A stretch of DNA of 64,000 nt, taken from positions 48,072,697-48,136,696 of the forward strand of contig NC_054084.1 in assembly GCF_017562075.2 (NCBI RefSeq), read 5' to 3'. This document shows positions 1 to 12,030 of this stretch, one piece after another (position 1 is the first letter of the stretch; the number at the start of each line of letters is the position of its first letter). The DNA is from Anopheles merus. Its lineage: Eukaryota > Arthropoda > Insecta > Diptera > Culicidae. The notes under the pieces are model-generated. The model made no database searches. It had not been told where the DNA came from and worked only from the letters and a program-made list of their open reading frames with translations. The position numbers and the translations under genes are program-made.

Positions 1-2400
1 TGATCAGCGATATGGCTTATAAAGCTTTACCTGTAGTGTATCTATCCACTGGCTGTGCTAGGCTCCCCGTATCGGAAAAAAGCACGCCGAAATAGCTATG
101 AAAGTAATGCTTTGAAATGGTTGCGTAGCAGAAGCGGAAACACGGACACGGGAGTCGCACACGATTAGAGGTACCAAGCAGTCAGTTGCAAGTAATCACA
201 AATAAAAAGTGTAGTTTAAAAGCTGCAACTGTAGTGAATAGTATAAATGAGCAGTACGGCACAAATGTAGTTGCGAATGTCCCTGTATGGAGCAGCAATG
301 CAAATTATCCAAATTCCCGCGAGATAACAGGCCGTTCTAATGTACTTAATTTAAAAAAAATAAACGTCTAACAATACCAGCCTATCAATCGTTAGCGATT
401 GCAAACGATACTGAAATTTGCTGTCGTTTGGTTTTGCCAATGAAACTGACCAGCAAGATGGTAATAACCAAATAAGAAATCTGGCAAACAAACCTGTTTA
501 ACTTCTGGCAGTCGTGTCTAAAACGTGGAAAATTGAAAAGAAAATATAGCAAACGTATTGTGATTACTAATATATACAACTATTAGCATAAAATTATGGT
601 AACGAAATAAGAAGGAGCAAAGTAAAGGAAACATTGAAAACAAATTTAACAATTTGATGAATTGAATTAAATTACGAAAGAAGTAAGCAGCAAACGAGAA
701 ATCCTTTTAACTACAAACGAAGAAAAAAATCATCTCAAATGAAAGGAGACAACATTGACAATGAACATGAACGTTCTTGCGTGTCTGTTCTAGTTAATTA
801 AGCATGCAAATGCTACGCAATAGTATGCTACGCCTGTCCTGTAGAAACTTTTCTGTCTATTTAAATTTTTATCGTTTTAGATTCAGCTGGCGATTAGAGA
901 AAAAAACAGCAGTAATAGCGAATGTAAATTCAAATGAAAACATCATATCCTTGAGTTTGATGTATTTGCGCTTGGATTATATTTTGTACAGCAATTAATT
1001 TTACACCGACGTACATTTTACAGCTTTTGCTTGTAGATATGTGTAAATATATGATAGGAATGAAGGTGTTTAACCTTCCTCGTTTTGCTTTACGCGATCG
1101 CCCTTTGAAGAAGTTGTTCAAGCTGGTCGATGGTCTATAAAAGTGTTGTTATTTTGCCGTTTGTCAAACAAGAAAATGAGCCGCATGATTGAAATTAAAT
1201 CAATGATGAAGTAATGGGGATAAGCTGTGTCTCTAAACACAATTTCACTACAAAATACAGAAACATGTGAATCCTGCTTTGCTCTGATAATGCAAGTAGC
1301 GCTGATAGATAAATACAATTACTTCTACTGTCTATCAAATAATATCATCAACAGATTGTCCAAAGTTTCAATGCATTTGATGCATTTGGTTTGAAAGAGA
1401 CCGAGAGAAATAACAAAAAAATCCCATAATTTGTCCCATAAGTGCACCTGCCAAAGCAGATATCCATGAAAGATTTGGACTGCTGCGTATTATTACCGAA
1501 ATTTCGAAGACATATCAATTTTCTATCCACTTTAGATGATGCAAACACCTACTGGACGCTTGCTACTAGTATATGAATGAGCGAGACTAATTTACGAGTC
1601 AAAGCAAAATTAAACTCTCCCGAAATTCAGCAAACGAACGACACAGTAAACACTTATATACACCGAAAAGAGCTTTTTTTGATTCCCAAATCTGGTTCCC
1701 CGTTTTGTCAAACACTTATTGAATGTTTTTATACACAATTTACCATTGGGGCAGTAGCGCTCTCAACATGCAAACTACTGGAGCACTGTTATTGGATATC
1801 TTCTCATCATTGGATGGCACACATAATACACAATGTAATAGTCGTATCGAAAGGTTCGCATCAAAGAAAATATACACACACAAGAACGATAATAATATTT
1901 ACTGATAGTTCATTTCTCATCGTACTCGATCATTTCATCGTAATCCTCATGATACTACTGGGTACGCTTATTTACTGAACACGCGTTGTTATTAACACGG
2001 CAAACAATATTATATTGACTGATGTTCGCGTTCTGCGGCAGCACGTTAATTGAAAGTGATGTATAATTGTAGCATCTTTTAATATCACACCATAATTTAA
2101 ACAGACGAAAACCGAAAAAATGTAATGATTGTTGGGTTAGAAAAGTCCAACAGAACCGTTTATGAAACAAAAATGCATAGATCAAAAAGGCAAAACACGT
2201 GAGACCACGCCTGGCAGGAGGATAAACCATCGGAATGGCATATCTTGCGAAATGTTCTTACTTGCAAGAGAACGGGCGCAAGGTAACATCAACCCGACTG
2301 CACTAGTAAGGCAGCGATTTGCGTAGTGAAACGAGAACAACGGTACCAATTTATTGAACTGTTATTGATGATATATATATACACATAATTATGAAAATAA
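1..2400. other. intergenic, no supportable gene
   Basis: AT-rich sequence with only short open frames (the longest is 133 codons, at 1577-1978) that resemble no family I know. A frame open at the left edge ends at 95 and another runs 186-371. Either could belong to a terminal exon of a gene lying left of the window, but I see no convincing splice or homology signal, so neither is called. Confidence 0.4.
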
Positions 2401-2404
2401 ATCA

Positions 2405-2892
2405 ATATTCAAAATGGAAATCAAAAACCAAATGTGTGTTGAAGGAAAAGATGATGATGATGATAAAGTCCTATGCTACACCAACGTAGGTTTCAGCAGG
2501 ACGAAGTATTCTTAAGATGTAAATATGAAAAACACAGTAAAGAAATTAGCGTCCAAGACTCAAGACGATCAGCCCGGTTCCACCAAGCAATAACCAGCCT
2601 TGCTCCATCGAATACTACAATAGTATTCTCTAGTATCCTTTATGTCGCTCATCCCGATCCAACCAATGGGTCGGCCACACCCACTTTTCAAGTAAAAAAT
2701 CAGACGGCCAGTTTATCTGGTACCAACATCACGTTCCAGGGCACTACTCTCGCAGCAACAATATCTAGTATATCTGGAAGGGTGTCACATGCAATCATGA
2801 ATGAATTATTCAATGTCTACATCTGCAGTAAAGTAAGTTTTATTAATTTACTCCCATTATTGACTTACCCGGGTAATCTGGTGTATGAATAA
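2405..2892 (+). other. unassigned open frame, possible exon or relic
   Basis: An open frame of 139 codons (2473-2892) follows a run of GAT codons that, in another frame, encodes an acidic Asp5-Lys stretch. The middle of the frame is Ser/Thr/Asn-rich with several N-x-S/T sites (for example NTT, NGS, NQT, NIT), as in secreted proteins. A GTAAGT donor-like site lies at about 2836, so the coding part could be an exon ending there, with the rest being intron. I recognise no domain and no partner exon nearby. It may equally be chance or a transposon relic. Confidence 0.2.
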
Positions 2893-3097
2893 ATCTCTTT
2901 AAATAACAACATCTTTCTAATACTTTGAGAATGTGTGCTGGGTGCTCTGAACTCATTTGTTCTGCTTGTGCAGTACTAATGTTCGTTGGATCTTTGAAAC
3001 AATCTTATAATATTGGTAGCTGATATTATAATTTTTTAACACCAAGGTGTCATCGTGATAGAATTGTTAAATTTTCTATGTAATTGTCTGAGTGTAA

Positions 3098-3311
3098 GCC
3101 GATCTCGTAATACAGTCGTCAACTCGTACGACTTAACAACACGCCCGTCATGGGTTCAAGCCCCAAATAAACCGTGCCACCATACGTAGGACTGACTATC
3201 CTGCTATGGTGGGGGGGGGTCACTGTCACTGAAAGCCAAGCCCCACAAGTGGTACAGGCAGGCCCTTGACCCACCGACAACGGTTGTTGAGCCAAAAAGA
3301 AGAAGGAGAAG
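3098..3311 (+). mobile_element. tRNA-headed SINE (SINE200-like), body type 1
   Basis: The head contains the pol III B-box-like motif GGGTTCAAGCCCC. The body has the shared blocks GACTGACTATCCTGCTATGG, CACTGAAAGCCAAGCC and GACAACGGTTGTTGAGCC, followed by an AGAAGAAGG tail. A perfect 12-bp target-site duplication GTCTGAGTGTAA flanks it (3086-3097 and 3312-3323), so the insertion is intact and fairly recent. A G-run at about 3210-3219 interrupts the body. Confidence 0.88.
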
Positions 3312-3959
3312 GTCTGAGTGTAAATGATACTACAGACGACGTATGTCAAATACACCCCAAAATCAATTTCTCTATACCAAATGGGCCACTCTGTTTGAGA
3401 ATATTTATCCTTTCCTGTATTATAATTCCAAGGTAATTCACCTGAAAAAGTAACTAGCGGGGAAATCCCATACATCGGCAAATTAGTTTAAAAACGGAAA
3501 TTATAGACCTTTCTCAATCCATATGCACTTTTCACCCCACCAGTACAAGATCCAGATTATTGCCAGTCTCACTAGAATCTGCTTACAAATATTCTGATTG
3601 TTTGCAGATCGTTTATGTTTAGAAACTTATTCTATTGCTCCTTCTTAACCACCGTATCCTTCCTTTTTTTGGCAAACAAAAATACCTTTCTGGTGATTGC
3701 TTTATCACCATATTTACTTCCATACAAATGGTTTAATGTACTGAATGGTTTTTGAGTTCACATTTCCTTTATCTATCCACTTTATCAGATTGAAACAAAT
3801 AATTTTTGTTCGAAATTTATGAAATTTTCATTTTATTCCTCTATAATCTAGGACATACAGGCTTACTAACAGAAGTAATTTATAGATTTACTGCTAAACT
3901 ATATGACTACAGGAGCCAGAAATTCTTTGTTTCACAGAGGTATCCAGGATTACAATAGA

Positions 3960-4330
3960 ATACCACTGAACATTGATTAAATCCTGGACGACTCCAGTAG
4001 TGCGTTCCCCTATCCGTACGTTTCCCCTTCATAGGTCATAGGTGGATTTGTAAATAGGGTTTTGTCTATTTTATCTGTTATCCGAGTTTTCGACTGCTTG
4101 CTCAATCCCTTAGTTGGCTTAAGCTACATAGCAGAGCTCCAGACCAATGATATCTATGTCATCAGCGTATGCCAGGATATTTGTTGACTTATAAAAATGG
4201 TTCCCAAAGACTTCAACTTCGAGTCGGGGATTGCCATCTCTAGCATCAATTTCAATAGGAGACAGTCAGTCGATCTCCCTGGTGCAAGCCGTTAGTAGTA
4301 GCAAAATGCCCTGAGACTTCTAGGTCCACC
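3960..4330 (-). pseudogene. decayed reverse transcriptase, RTE/Outcast-like
   Basis: On the minus strand the sequence still translates to the RT core ILAYADDIDIIG (YADD codons near 4159-4173), preceded by RLEVEVFGNHF-like residues. These blocks surround the catalytic aspartates in RTE/Outcast-type elements. Downstream the frame is broken by several stops and shifts. No element ends or target duplications are visible, so this is an old internal fragment. Confidence 0.7.
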
Positions 4331-5049
4331 TTCAACAACGTGACATAGTCAGTCTAACTAGTCTGATCAGCTGACGATCAGGATCAGGATCTTAAATCTT
4401 AAAGTTCATTGTATCTTATGTCGATGAATGTATGAAGAGATAATACTTTTTTTTGCATTCTACGGTTTTCACCTTGAGTAGTTACATGCTTAAGATCTGA
4501 TCAGTGGTGGATTTTCCGTTCGTCTGAATCTTCTTTCATAGCTCCGTAATTCGCAATCCTACCTGTTTCCCTTCTAATCTGAAATCATATAGGACTCGAA
4601 ACAGCTTTGAGAATAATGAAGGTACTTCTATTCAACTAAATGACAGAGTGGTAACGTGGGTCATGGGTACATGGGCCTAATTTTTGGTTTAAGCATAGCC
4701 AATGAATGTCTTCTACGACGTGTAAGTAAAGTTTTCCAATAAGTGGTCCAAAGAACTGGATCTTAATCTTAATCATTTCAAGGATAAGTAGGGGGTTCAG
4801 TTCCAGTACCGAAAGATATATGTTGCAGGATCTGCTTGGAATCAGGATCAGTTCCAGGACCGTTATGGGTTCATTGTAGGTTCTGGTGTGGGTTCGGGAT
4901 CATTTCCAAGGCCGGTATGGTTTTTGGGGCCGTTTTACCGGTATATATACAATTTCAGTATCGGAAGGGTAAATGTATCAATGTTGGGGTACAGATGTGC
5001 TTTAATAGATTTAAAGTGTCAGGAAGCTAGATTTATGAATATTTTAACA
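4331..5049. repeat. degenerate minisatellite in unannotated sequence
   Basis: From about 4790 to 4965 a motif of roughly 25-30 bases recurs imperfectly, built from GGATCAGTTCC, GGACCG and TATGGGTTC. The same motif recurs at 11275-11480, so it is a dispersed tandem repeat. The rest of this interval (4331-4789) shows no gene or clear element. Confidence 0.5.
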
Positions 5050-5057
5050 CACAGCAA

Positions 5058-5594
5058 TTGAAATTGAAATACTTCACGAACATCAAATCGCATGTCTCCG
5101 CTGATGATATGCGTGTGTGGCTTAAAGCTGTGCTACCAACGGACGATATAAATGTTTACCGTCTCACGAAAAAGGGTGTGAACCTGGACTCGATGTCCTT
5201 CATATCGTTCAAAGTGAGTGTTCCTAAATCTCTTAAGGAGCTTGCGCTGCAGTCTACTATTTGACCAGTTTCACTTACTGTTCGGGAGTTTGTTGCTCGT
5301 GGCCTACCAAAGCAACGTGTACATGAAAGGGCTCGATTTGACCCTTCTGAGCTTATTTCGCATCGTACAAATAGTGAAAATTGCTCTTCAGCTGTGCCAA
5401 AAACTACCGCTCATCCGGATCATTTTTTGGAACATCGATCGCCACCCCCACAGCGCGGGATTCTATCACCATCCCAGTTGACCGAGATCCTAGAGGCTAT
5501 TCAACTGGAGTTTCCTCCCACACCGCCTCAGTTATCACCGGGGGTGGGGCTTCAATCACAATTCAATCTCAGCAACAGAACAGCTCACAATTAA
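5058..5594 (+). pseudogene. ORF1 C-terminal remnant of CR1-like element
   Basis: The first frame (5058-5264) carries the block SFISFKVSVP, and a second frame (about 5265-5594) continues with SLTVREFVARG. Both blocks belong to the C-terminal part of CR1-type ORF1 proteins, which bind RNA and DNA. The frame change near 5264 is a lesion, and the N-terminal region is absent. The stop at about 5592-5594 lies just upstream of the endonuclease domain of ORF2, as expected for a two-ORF element. Confidence 0.65.
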
Positions 5595-8517
5595 TAGACC
5601 CATTCGTGATATATTACCAAAATGTTCGAGGCCTTCGCACCAAATACAATGAATTGCGCCTTTCTGCGAATGAATCAGGGTTTGAAATGCTTGCCCTTAC
5701 TGAAACCTGGTTAAATGAATCGATTCCATCCAACATGGTCCTTGATAGTGATGCATACAACATATACCGCTGCGATCGAAGCAGGTTAAACAATGAACGT
5801 TCGAGTGGGGGTGGTGTGCTACTTGCATGTTCCGTTCGATATCCTTCTGTGGCACTTAACATTAATCAACCCACGCTTGAAGCTTTATGTATACGTGTTT
5901 CTTTTTCTAAGTTTCGTCTTTATGTGGGGATTGTTTATGTGCCACCGTATTTGAGCAGCGACCGCAACTATTTGGAATCCCTTTCTGCTTTCATCCGTGA
6001 TGCATACATGCAAATGAAACCGAATGATCATCTTATCCTTCTGGGCGACTTCAATCAACCTGCGTTAGAGTGGTCGCTTTCTACCGTAGTAAGGCCAGAT
6101 TCATCTTCAGCTATAAGACATTATGTGCCACATATTTCTTCGAATACATCCAGTTCCTGCTTTTTGGATATGTTAAACTTGCTTGAACTCTATCAGCTGA
6201 ACGGGGTGCATAACCATTTAAATCATTATTTGGACCTGGTGCTCTCCAACTCTGCTGCAGCTGCTTGTTGTTCTGTGTATCCTGCTTCGTCACTGCTCCT
6301 GCCCCAGGATGCCCATCATCCTGCCTTAGAAATTGCGTTACCGTCTTCTTTATTTAGGGCTAGTAGGGTTAGGAATGTATTACCTTCTGCTCCTAATTCA
6401 TTGAGTGTTCGTTATAATTTTCGGCTCACAGACTATCGTAAACTTAATTCAATTCTATCTCGTTCCGACTGGTCTTTTTTTTATCATTGTACATCGGTCG
6501 ACGAGGCTGTCCAATCGTTTAATGCTTTGTTAACCTCTGCACTCCTTTCATGTACACCTATTTTTCGTTCCCCTCCTAATCCTCCCTGGTCCAATCGTAC
6601 TCTTCGCAACCTGAAAAAGGATAGAATGAAATATCTTAGCAGGTATCGTCTGAACCGATCTGCATTCAACTTTCGTTTATTTAAGTACGCTGCCTCTGCG
6701 CATCGACTATACAACAGGGCTCGTTTTGAGGCCTATTCGAGTAGACTGCAATCGCGTTTCCGTTCTGATCCAGCATCCTTCTGGCAATTTGTTAGGATAC
6801 GAAGAGGGTGCAATACGTTACCTAATGAAATGGTACTTGATTCTCGAACTGCCTCTACGCCTGTTGAGATCTGTGAGCTATTCTCTGCACATTTTTCCCA
6901 AATGTTTGAGCCACCGGTTAGTGACCCTAACCTTATTGAGGGTGGGCTTCTCTACACGCCAGAGAACTTAATTAATCTCTCCGATATTTCGGTTAGCTCT
7001 GAAACAGTTGTACAGGTGTTATTTGGGTTGAAACGTTCTTTTACTCCTGGTCCAGATGGCATTCCTGCCTCTGTTTTAATAAACTGTAAGGACGTGCTTG
7101 CTCCACACCTTGCTAAAATGTTCAACCTTTCACTTTCTCTTGGGGTTTTTCCTGCTCTTTGGAAATCCTGTTGGCTTTTTCCGGTATACAAAAAGGGCTG
7201 CCGTAGCCTTGTTTCTAATTATCGTGGGATAACCCAAACATGCGCCACAGCCAAAACTTTTGAGCTATGTATCCTTCCAACCATACTTCATAGTTGTAGT
7301 TCAGCTATTAGCCCTAAACAGCATGGGTTTATGCCTGGTAGGTCTACTTCAACTAATCTCATGTCTTTTGTTTCCAATATTTTTAGATCTTTTGAGGCCG
7401 GTACCCAACTTGATGCAATATACACCGACTTTCATGCTGCTTTTGATAGTTTACCTCACTCTTTATTATTAGCTAAATTGTCTAAACTTGGTTTTGGTGA
7501 TGGCATTATTAGCTGGCTGTCCTCATATTTAAGTAATCGATCATGCAGGGTTAAACCCGGGTCGTACTTATCTGAGGAGTTTTTTTGTACGTCAGGTGTC
7601 CCTCAGGGTTATGTGCTAAGTCCACTTCTGTTTTCTTTGTTCATCAATGATGTTTGTAATGTTTTACCACCTGATGGTCATCTCCTTTATGCGGATGATA
7701 TCAAAATCTTTTTACCTGTGTCTTCTTCTTCTGATTGTCTGAGACTTCAGCATTACCTCAATGCATTTGTTCATTGGTGTTCATCCAATTTACTTCGCCT
7801 GAGTCCCGAAAAATGTTCTGTTATTTCTTTCTCTCACTCTCTTTCTCCTATTTTATTTAACTATACTCTCTCTAGCGCTTCCCTCTCTCGTGTTATGTCC
7901 ATCCGTGACCTTGATATATCGTTATACTTGACTGTCGTCTTAACTTTAAACTGCAGCTTGATGAGGTGCTACTAAAAGCAAACCGAACCCTTGGGTTTAT
8001 CTTACGTTTTACCTCTATTTTTAGATATCAAAGCATCCTAAGAATCCTTTATTGTGCTTTGGTAAGGCCTATTCTTGAATATGCTAGTATCATCTGGAAT
8101 CCTCCCACTATTGATGGCTGTTCGAGAATTGAAAGCATTCAGCGCCTCTTTACCAGGATTGCTTTTCGTCGTTTGTTCGGTGCTGCCTCACTACCTCCCT
8201 ATGAAACGCGATTGCAGTTATTCAATCTTCACTCTTTAAGCTTCCGCCGCCAAGTGTTTCAGGCTTGTTTTATTGGTGGCTTATTACTTGCTGCTACTGA
8301 TGCTCCTGATTTACTCTCGTCCATCTCGCTGTATGTTCCCTCTCGTTCTCTTCGTCCACGTGATCCTCTGTCAATTGAAACACGTCATACTCTTTATACT
8401 TTCAATGACCCTCTTCTGTCCTGTTTCAGGTTGTTTAACCACTTTTACTATCTCTTTGATTTCGACTCCTCTCTTAACTCTTTCCGTAACCGTATTTTTT
8501 CTTCTAATTCCCTTTAA
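5381..8517 (+). pseudogene. ORF2 endonuclease-reverse transcriptase, one frameshift
   Basis: This is the enzyme for target-primed reverse transcription. The apurinic-type endonuclease begins at about 5600 with QNVRGLRTKYNE, followed by ALTETWLN, LLGDFNQPALEW and a His-containing block near 6310 (DAHHPALE). The RT shows FTPGPDGIP, VSNYRGIT, QHGFMPGRSTSTNL, DAIYTDFHAAFDSLPH, SGVPQGYVLSPLLF and the catalytic LLYADDIK (about 7690). The open frame from 5381 stops at 7975. The natural continuation (DEVLLKANRTLGF and on to the stop at 8517) is in another frame, so one indel between about 7920 and 7935 breaks the gene. No other stop is present. The upstream codons from 5381 to about 5590 overlap ORF1 and may not be translated in this frame. 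Confidence 0.88.
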
Positions 8518-8733
8518 TTATTCTCCTTAGTTTTCTATTACTCTCTTTTTTTTTTGTTAAGTTTATGATAGTCTCTACGCTCTACCCTTGTTTTTTTTTC
8601 TTTTCTTTTTTGCTACGTCAAGACTAGGTTAGTTAGGCTTAGTTTTTCAGGAATTATTTTGTTTATTTGTTAGTATTTAATTAGTTTTAAGTCTATTATA
8701 TTTAGCCTTGATGGCGGATATTGTATTAAATAC

Positions 8734-8770
8734 ATGAAATGAAATAAAATGAAATGAAATGAAATGAAAT
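8734..8770 (+). repeat. TGAAAT tail repeats of CR1-like element
   Basis: About six GAAAT/AAAAT units end the plus-strand element. They are directly followed by TATTATTATT, which belongs to the end of the next, reversed element. In CR1-clade elements such tails are where target-primed reverse transcription begins. Confidence 0.8.
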
Positions 8771-10265
8771 TATTATTATTTATTTAATCTTCAACGGGCC
8801 GTATGGCCTAATTAAGATGTAACAGTTCAATTGAGAAAAAAATACATAGCAAAAATTAGATTTACATCGCAATTCACTGCGGCCACGGCAAAAGCCGGAG
8901 ACGTTCCTTGAAGCACTGAGTTGAGATGTCAAAGTCGAAGCAATCCGAGACAGTGTTGAAGACAGCCGACATGCGGAACATAGGGTCAGACCGACCAGCA
9001 CTGGAACGGGGTTGAGCGAGCCGTAGAGTTTCTCTAGACCTAAGTGTTCGGGATGGTGCATAGATATCGACTCGATGCAACAAAGGCGATGAGTCGATAG
9101 AGCCATTTAGCAATCCAGCGATGAAAGAGCATCGTGCATTGCGTCTTCTAACCGAAAGAGGTTCAAGGCCTAGAAGACGGCACCGCGCAGCATACGGAGG
9201 AAGATTATTGCGATCCTGCCAGGGAAGTAGGCGTAGGGCATATCTCGTGAGCTTACGTTGAATCGCCTCGAGTCGAGCAATTGAAGAAGCGGTAGTTGGG
9301 CTCCAGACTACGCACGAATATTCCAGAACCGAACGAACGATGCAGTTGTACACAGCTTTGATGCACATGGGGTTGCGGAATTCATTAGTTGTCCGGATAA
9401 CCACGCCAAGTAATTGATTTCCTCTGGCTACAACGTCATCGATATGCTGTTTAAAGTTCAAACTAGAGTCAAGCAGAACGCCCAGGTCTTTGGCATGATT
9501 CTGTCGATTAACTGCAGTGCCGTCCATGAAGTAGGTCCCAGTCACTGGGCTCCTGCATCGACTAAAAGACACACAGTAGCATTTCTCGATGCAGATAGTC
9601 AGTCCATTACGCTTGCACCACGAACAGAAAATTTCGATACAGTCTTGCAGGAATGTACAATCACCTGTGTTGTGAATAGGCGCAAAATTTTTTGCGTCGT
9701 CGGCAAACAGACTGATACTGTCGGGAGGTAAAGCCAGGGTAACATCGTTGATAAACAATACGAAGAGAAGCGGGCCAATATTGCTTCCTTGTGGCACACC
9801 CGAGCTGCTGACTATTTCTTTGGACATGTGCTTATCAATTTTCACGATGTATGTGCGATTAATTAGGTAAGACTTAAGCCACTGTACGAGCGAGCTGGGA
9901 ACTCCTAGCTTATCGAGTTTAGCGAGAAGAATTGCGTGCGGAAGAGAGTCGAATGCTGCTTTCAGATCTGTATAAATTGCATCGACTTGAGCTCCGGCAT
10001 CAATTTGACTAGTGCAATAGGTTACAAATTCAACCAGGTTCGTGGTAGTCGACTTTTTTGGCACGAATCCATGTTGATACGGGCTTAGGTAGCTGCGGCA
10101 TGCATGTAGCAGATGTTTGTATATCACTAGTTCGAACACCTTGGCAATGGCACACAAAGATGTAATACCCCGGTAGTTGATGGCATCTGTCCTGTCGCCC
10201 TTTTTGTAAATAGGATCCATCCAAGATTTAAAATTAAATGAAATATGTTTTATCTTCGCTATTAC
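8771..10265 (-). mobile_element. 5'-truncated CR1-clade non-LTR element
   Basis: A second element in reverse orientation, tail to tail with the one ending at 8770. Its 3' end (about 8771-8873) is AT-rich and ends, on the minus strand, in AATAATAATAA. Only the reverse-transcriptase half is present. The 5' side stops at about 10240, and AT-rich sequence then leads into a reversed SINE tail at 10272. No target duplication was found. Confidence 0.8.
8874..10240 (-). pseudogene. reverse transcriptase ORF, N-terminus missing
   Basis: The frame is open without lesions from the RT block SWMDPIYKKGDRTDAINYRG to the natural stop at 8874. It contains QHGFVPKKSTTTNLVEF, DAIYTDLKAAFDSLPHA, SGVPQGSNIGPLLFVLFIND and the catalytic LFADDAK (FADD), then the C-terminal SVLEYSCVVWSP region. 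The endonuclease and ORF1 are absent through 5' truncation. The computed frame extends to 10373, but residues before about 10240 come from the neighbouring SINE and not from the element. It is related to, but clearly diverged from, the ORF2 at 5381-8517. Confidence 0.82.
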
Positions 10266-10271
10266 AAGCAT

Positions 10272-10468
10272 TTGACCTTCTTCTTCTTTTATTTGTCGTA
10301 ACGTCTTACGCGGATATGCCGGCCTATACAGGCTTTCGAGACTTAATTCATTACCACGCAGCCGGATATTCAATCCTTGCTACGGGGGGTCGGTCCATTC
10401 TGGGCTTAAACCCATGACGGGAATGTTATTGAGTCGTTCGAGTTGACGACTGTACCACGGGACCGCCC
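10272..10468 (-). mobile_element. tRNA-headed SINE, body type 2, reversed
   Basis: On the minus strand it has the head TACAGTCGTCAACTCG, the B-box-like GGGTTTAAGCCC, and a body with CGAAAGCCTGTATAGG, CCGGCATATCCGCG and TAAGACGTTACG, then an AGAAGAAG tail. The body differs from the type 1 copies although the head is shared. The tail lies against the 5' edge of the truncated RT element. Confidence 0.8.
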
Positions 10469-10469
10469 C

Positions 10470-11770
10470 CAATTTTTACCGCAACAAAACAAATTTAGGA
10501 AAAAAGTATATTTTTATGACGACTTCGTTGTACCTGTAATGGTGGTTTGGCTCCTATAGTCGTCGTATTGTGTTACTATAGTGTTGGTAAACAAAGATAC
10601 CTAAAAAACTGTGTATAATGCACATGGAACCTAAGTATAAAGTGTGATTAGTGATGAAAATATTGACTAAAAAACTTTATAACTGTAGTCTTCAAAAGTC
10701 GGGAAGAGTATGTTTGATTCAAAGTCGATTTTTCAATTTGTAGGATATGCGAATTTTGGACTTTTTTGTAAATTACTTATAGGAAACTCATTTCTGTTGC
10801 TTATTTTTGTGAAAACAATACGAAATGTCAACAATATCGTGGAAAAAAAATCAAAAATGTCAGATTTTTACTAATTTTATAACTATGACCAATATAGCAA
10901 CATGTCAGTTTTGTGTACCTATAATGACACTATGGTAAAAAACACATTTCATGAAAGCTATGTTGAAACAATAATAATTGCGTTGTTATGTGGTCATTTA
11001 AAACGTTAGCAAAAATATGAATTTCGTTATGAAATCCTAAGGATTTTGGAATAATATTGACACATTTCACAAAATATGGTGTGTTTCTATCACTGTAATG
11101 GAATGGCCCAATTTAACTTTTATAGCCTTTTTTTAAAGACCAAAGAACATTAAACAATGACATAAATAACTTAATTGCTCTTAATCATCGTATTATCACA
11201 TTTTAGAATCATACCACCACTATCATTGGTATCACCACTATAGGTTTACGTTTACCCTATAGGGTCAAGAAATATTTCAGATCCGGTATGGGAATGGGAT
11301 CAACTTCACGACCGGAATGGATCAGGATTTGTAAAAAGGATCAGTAAGGGGTTAAGATCAGCTCCATAATCAGGTTCATGACTAATTATAACACCTATAC
11401 GGGAATGGAATCAGTTTCAGCACCAGAATAAGTTGTATAAAATTTCAGGTTTACATGGGTTCGGGATTAATGTATCGCTTCTTAATGCATCACTTGGAAT
11501 TAAAAACCACATGGAATTTGCGTTGTATTTTAAGTAATCCGTTGCATGCAGGTTATTATATACCCCAGAAATTATCTAGCATAACCCTGTAACTGGGTCA
11601 AATTAACTAGTTTTAATAATATAATCGAATTTTGTACAAGAAGATATGTTGCTAGATTATATTTAACGAGCATGTCATGTTCAAACACACAGGCAAAGGA
11701 AGAACTACCTGCTTGTTGATATGCATGGCAAAGCGGACATTTTTTAAGGTGGCGTATGCCAGCATGATAC
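10470..11770. repeat. AT-rich intergenic with a second minisatellite block
   Basis: 10470-11270 is AT-rich with no open frame of note. 11275-11480 repeats the motif seen near 4800 (GATCCGGTATGGGAATGGGA, GGATCAG, ACCGGAATGG). From 11480 to 11770 I see nothing. Confidence 0.45.
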
Positions 11771-11774
11771 AATG

Positions 11775-12030
11775 GACATGCAGCATAATACCATCCTAAC
11801 TATAACACCATAATATGCTCCATTATTAGGATAGTAAATTTGTCCGCGTTCGACAGCGATTCTCAGCTTGGCATGATCCGCGGAGGAGCACAGCGAGTTC
11901 AATGGCAGGATCATGTAAAGAAAATCTGCCAGAGATCGGTGGGTGTATATATGGATGGGAAGCTGCAAACAGGAAGCAAGCATCCTGCTGGATAAATCTT
12001 GATCGGGCCATGTTAGGACGACATGTCCTG
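11775..12030 (+). pseudogene. RT C-terminal relic, RTE/Outcast-like
   Basis: The stretch ATGGATGGGAAGCTGCA near 11950 and the following ATCGGGCCATGTTAGGACGAC match the end of the RT fragment at 49226-49548 (same wording, more decay). Several stops interrupt it. It is placed in this family by that internal comparison only. Confidence 0.5.

Larger units (their letters stand above)
5050..8770 (+). mobile_element. CR1-clade non-LTR retrotransposon, 5'-truncated
   Basis: It contains a partial ORF1, an almost complete ORF2 (endonuclease plus reverse transcriptase), a short T-rich 3' region and a terminal run of TGAAAT units at about 8734-8770. Such 3' repeats are typical of CR1-clade T1/Q elements of Anopheles. 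Missing ORF1 N-terminal sequence points to 5' truncation near 5050, although no target duplication was identified. It abuts an oppositely oriented relative at 8771. Confidence 0.85.

Noticed and set aside
3140..3170. Possible tRNA gene around the B-box-like sequence
   Set aside because: No cloverleaf arms can be built; it is the head of a SINE found repeatedly in the window.
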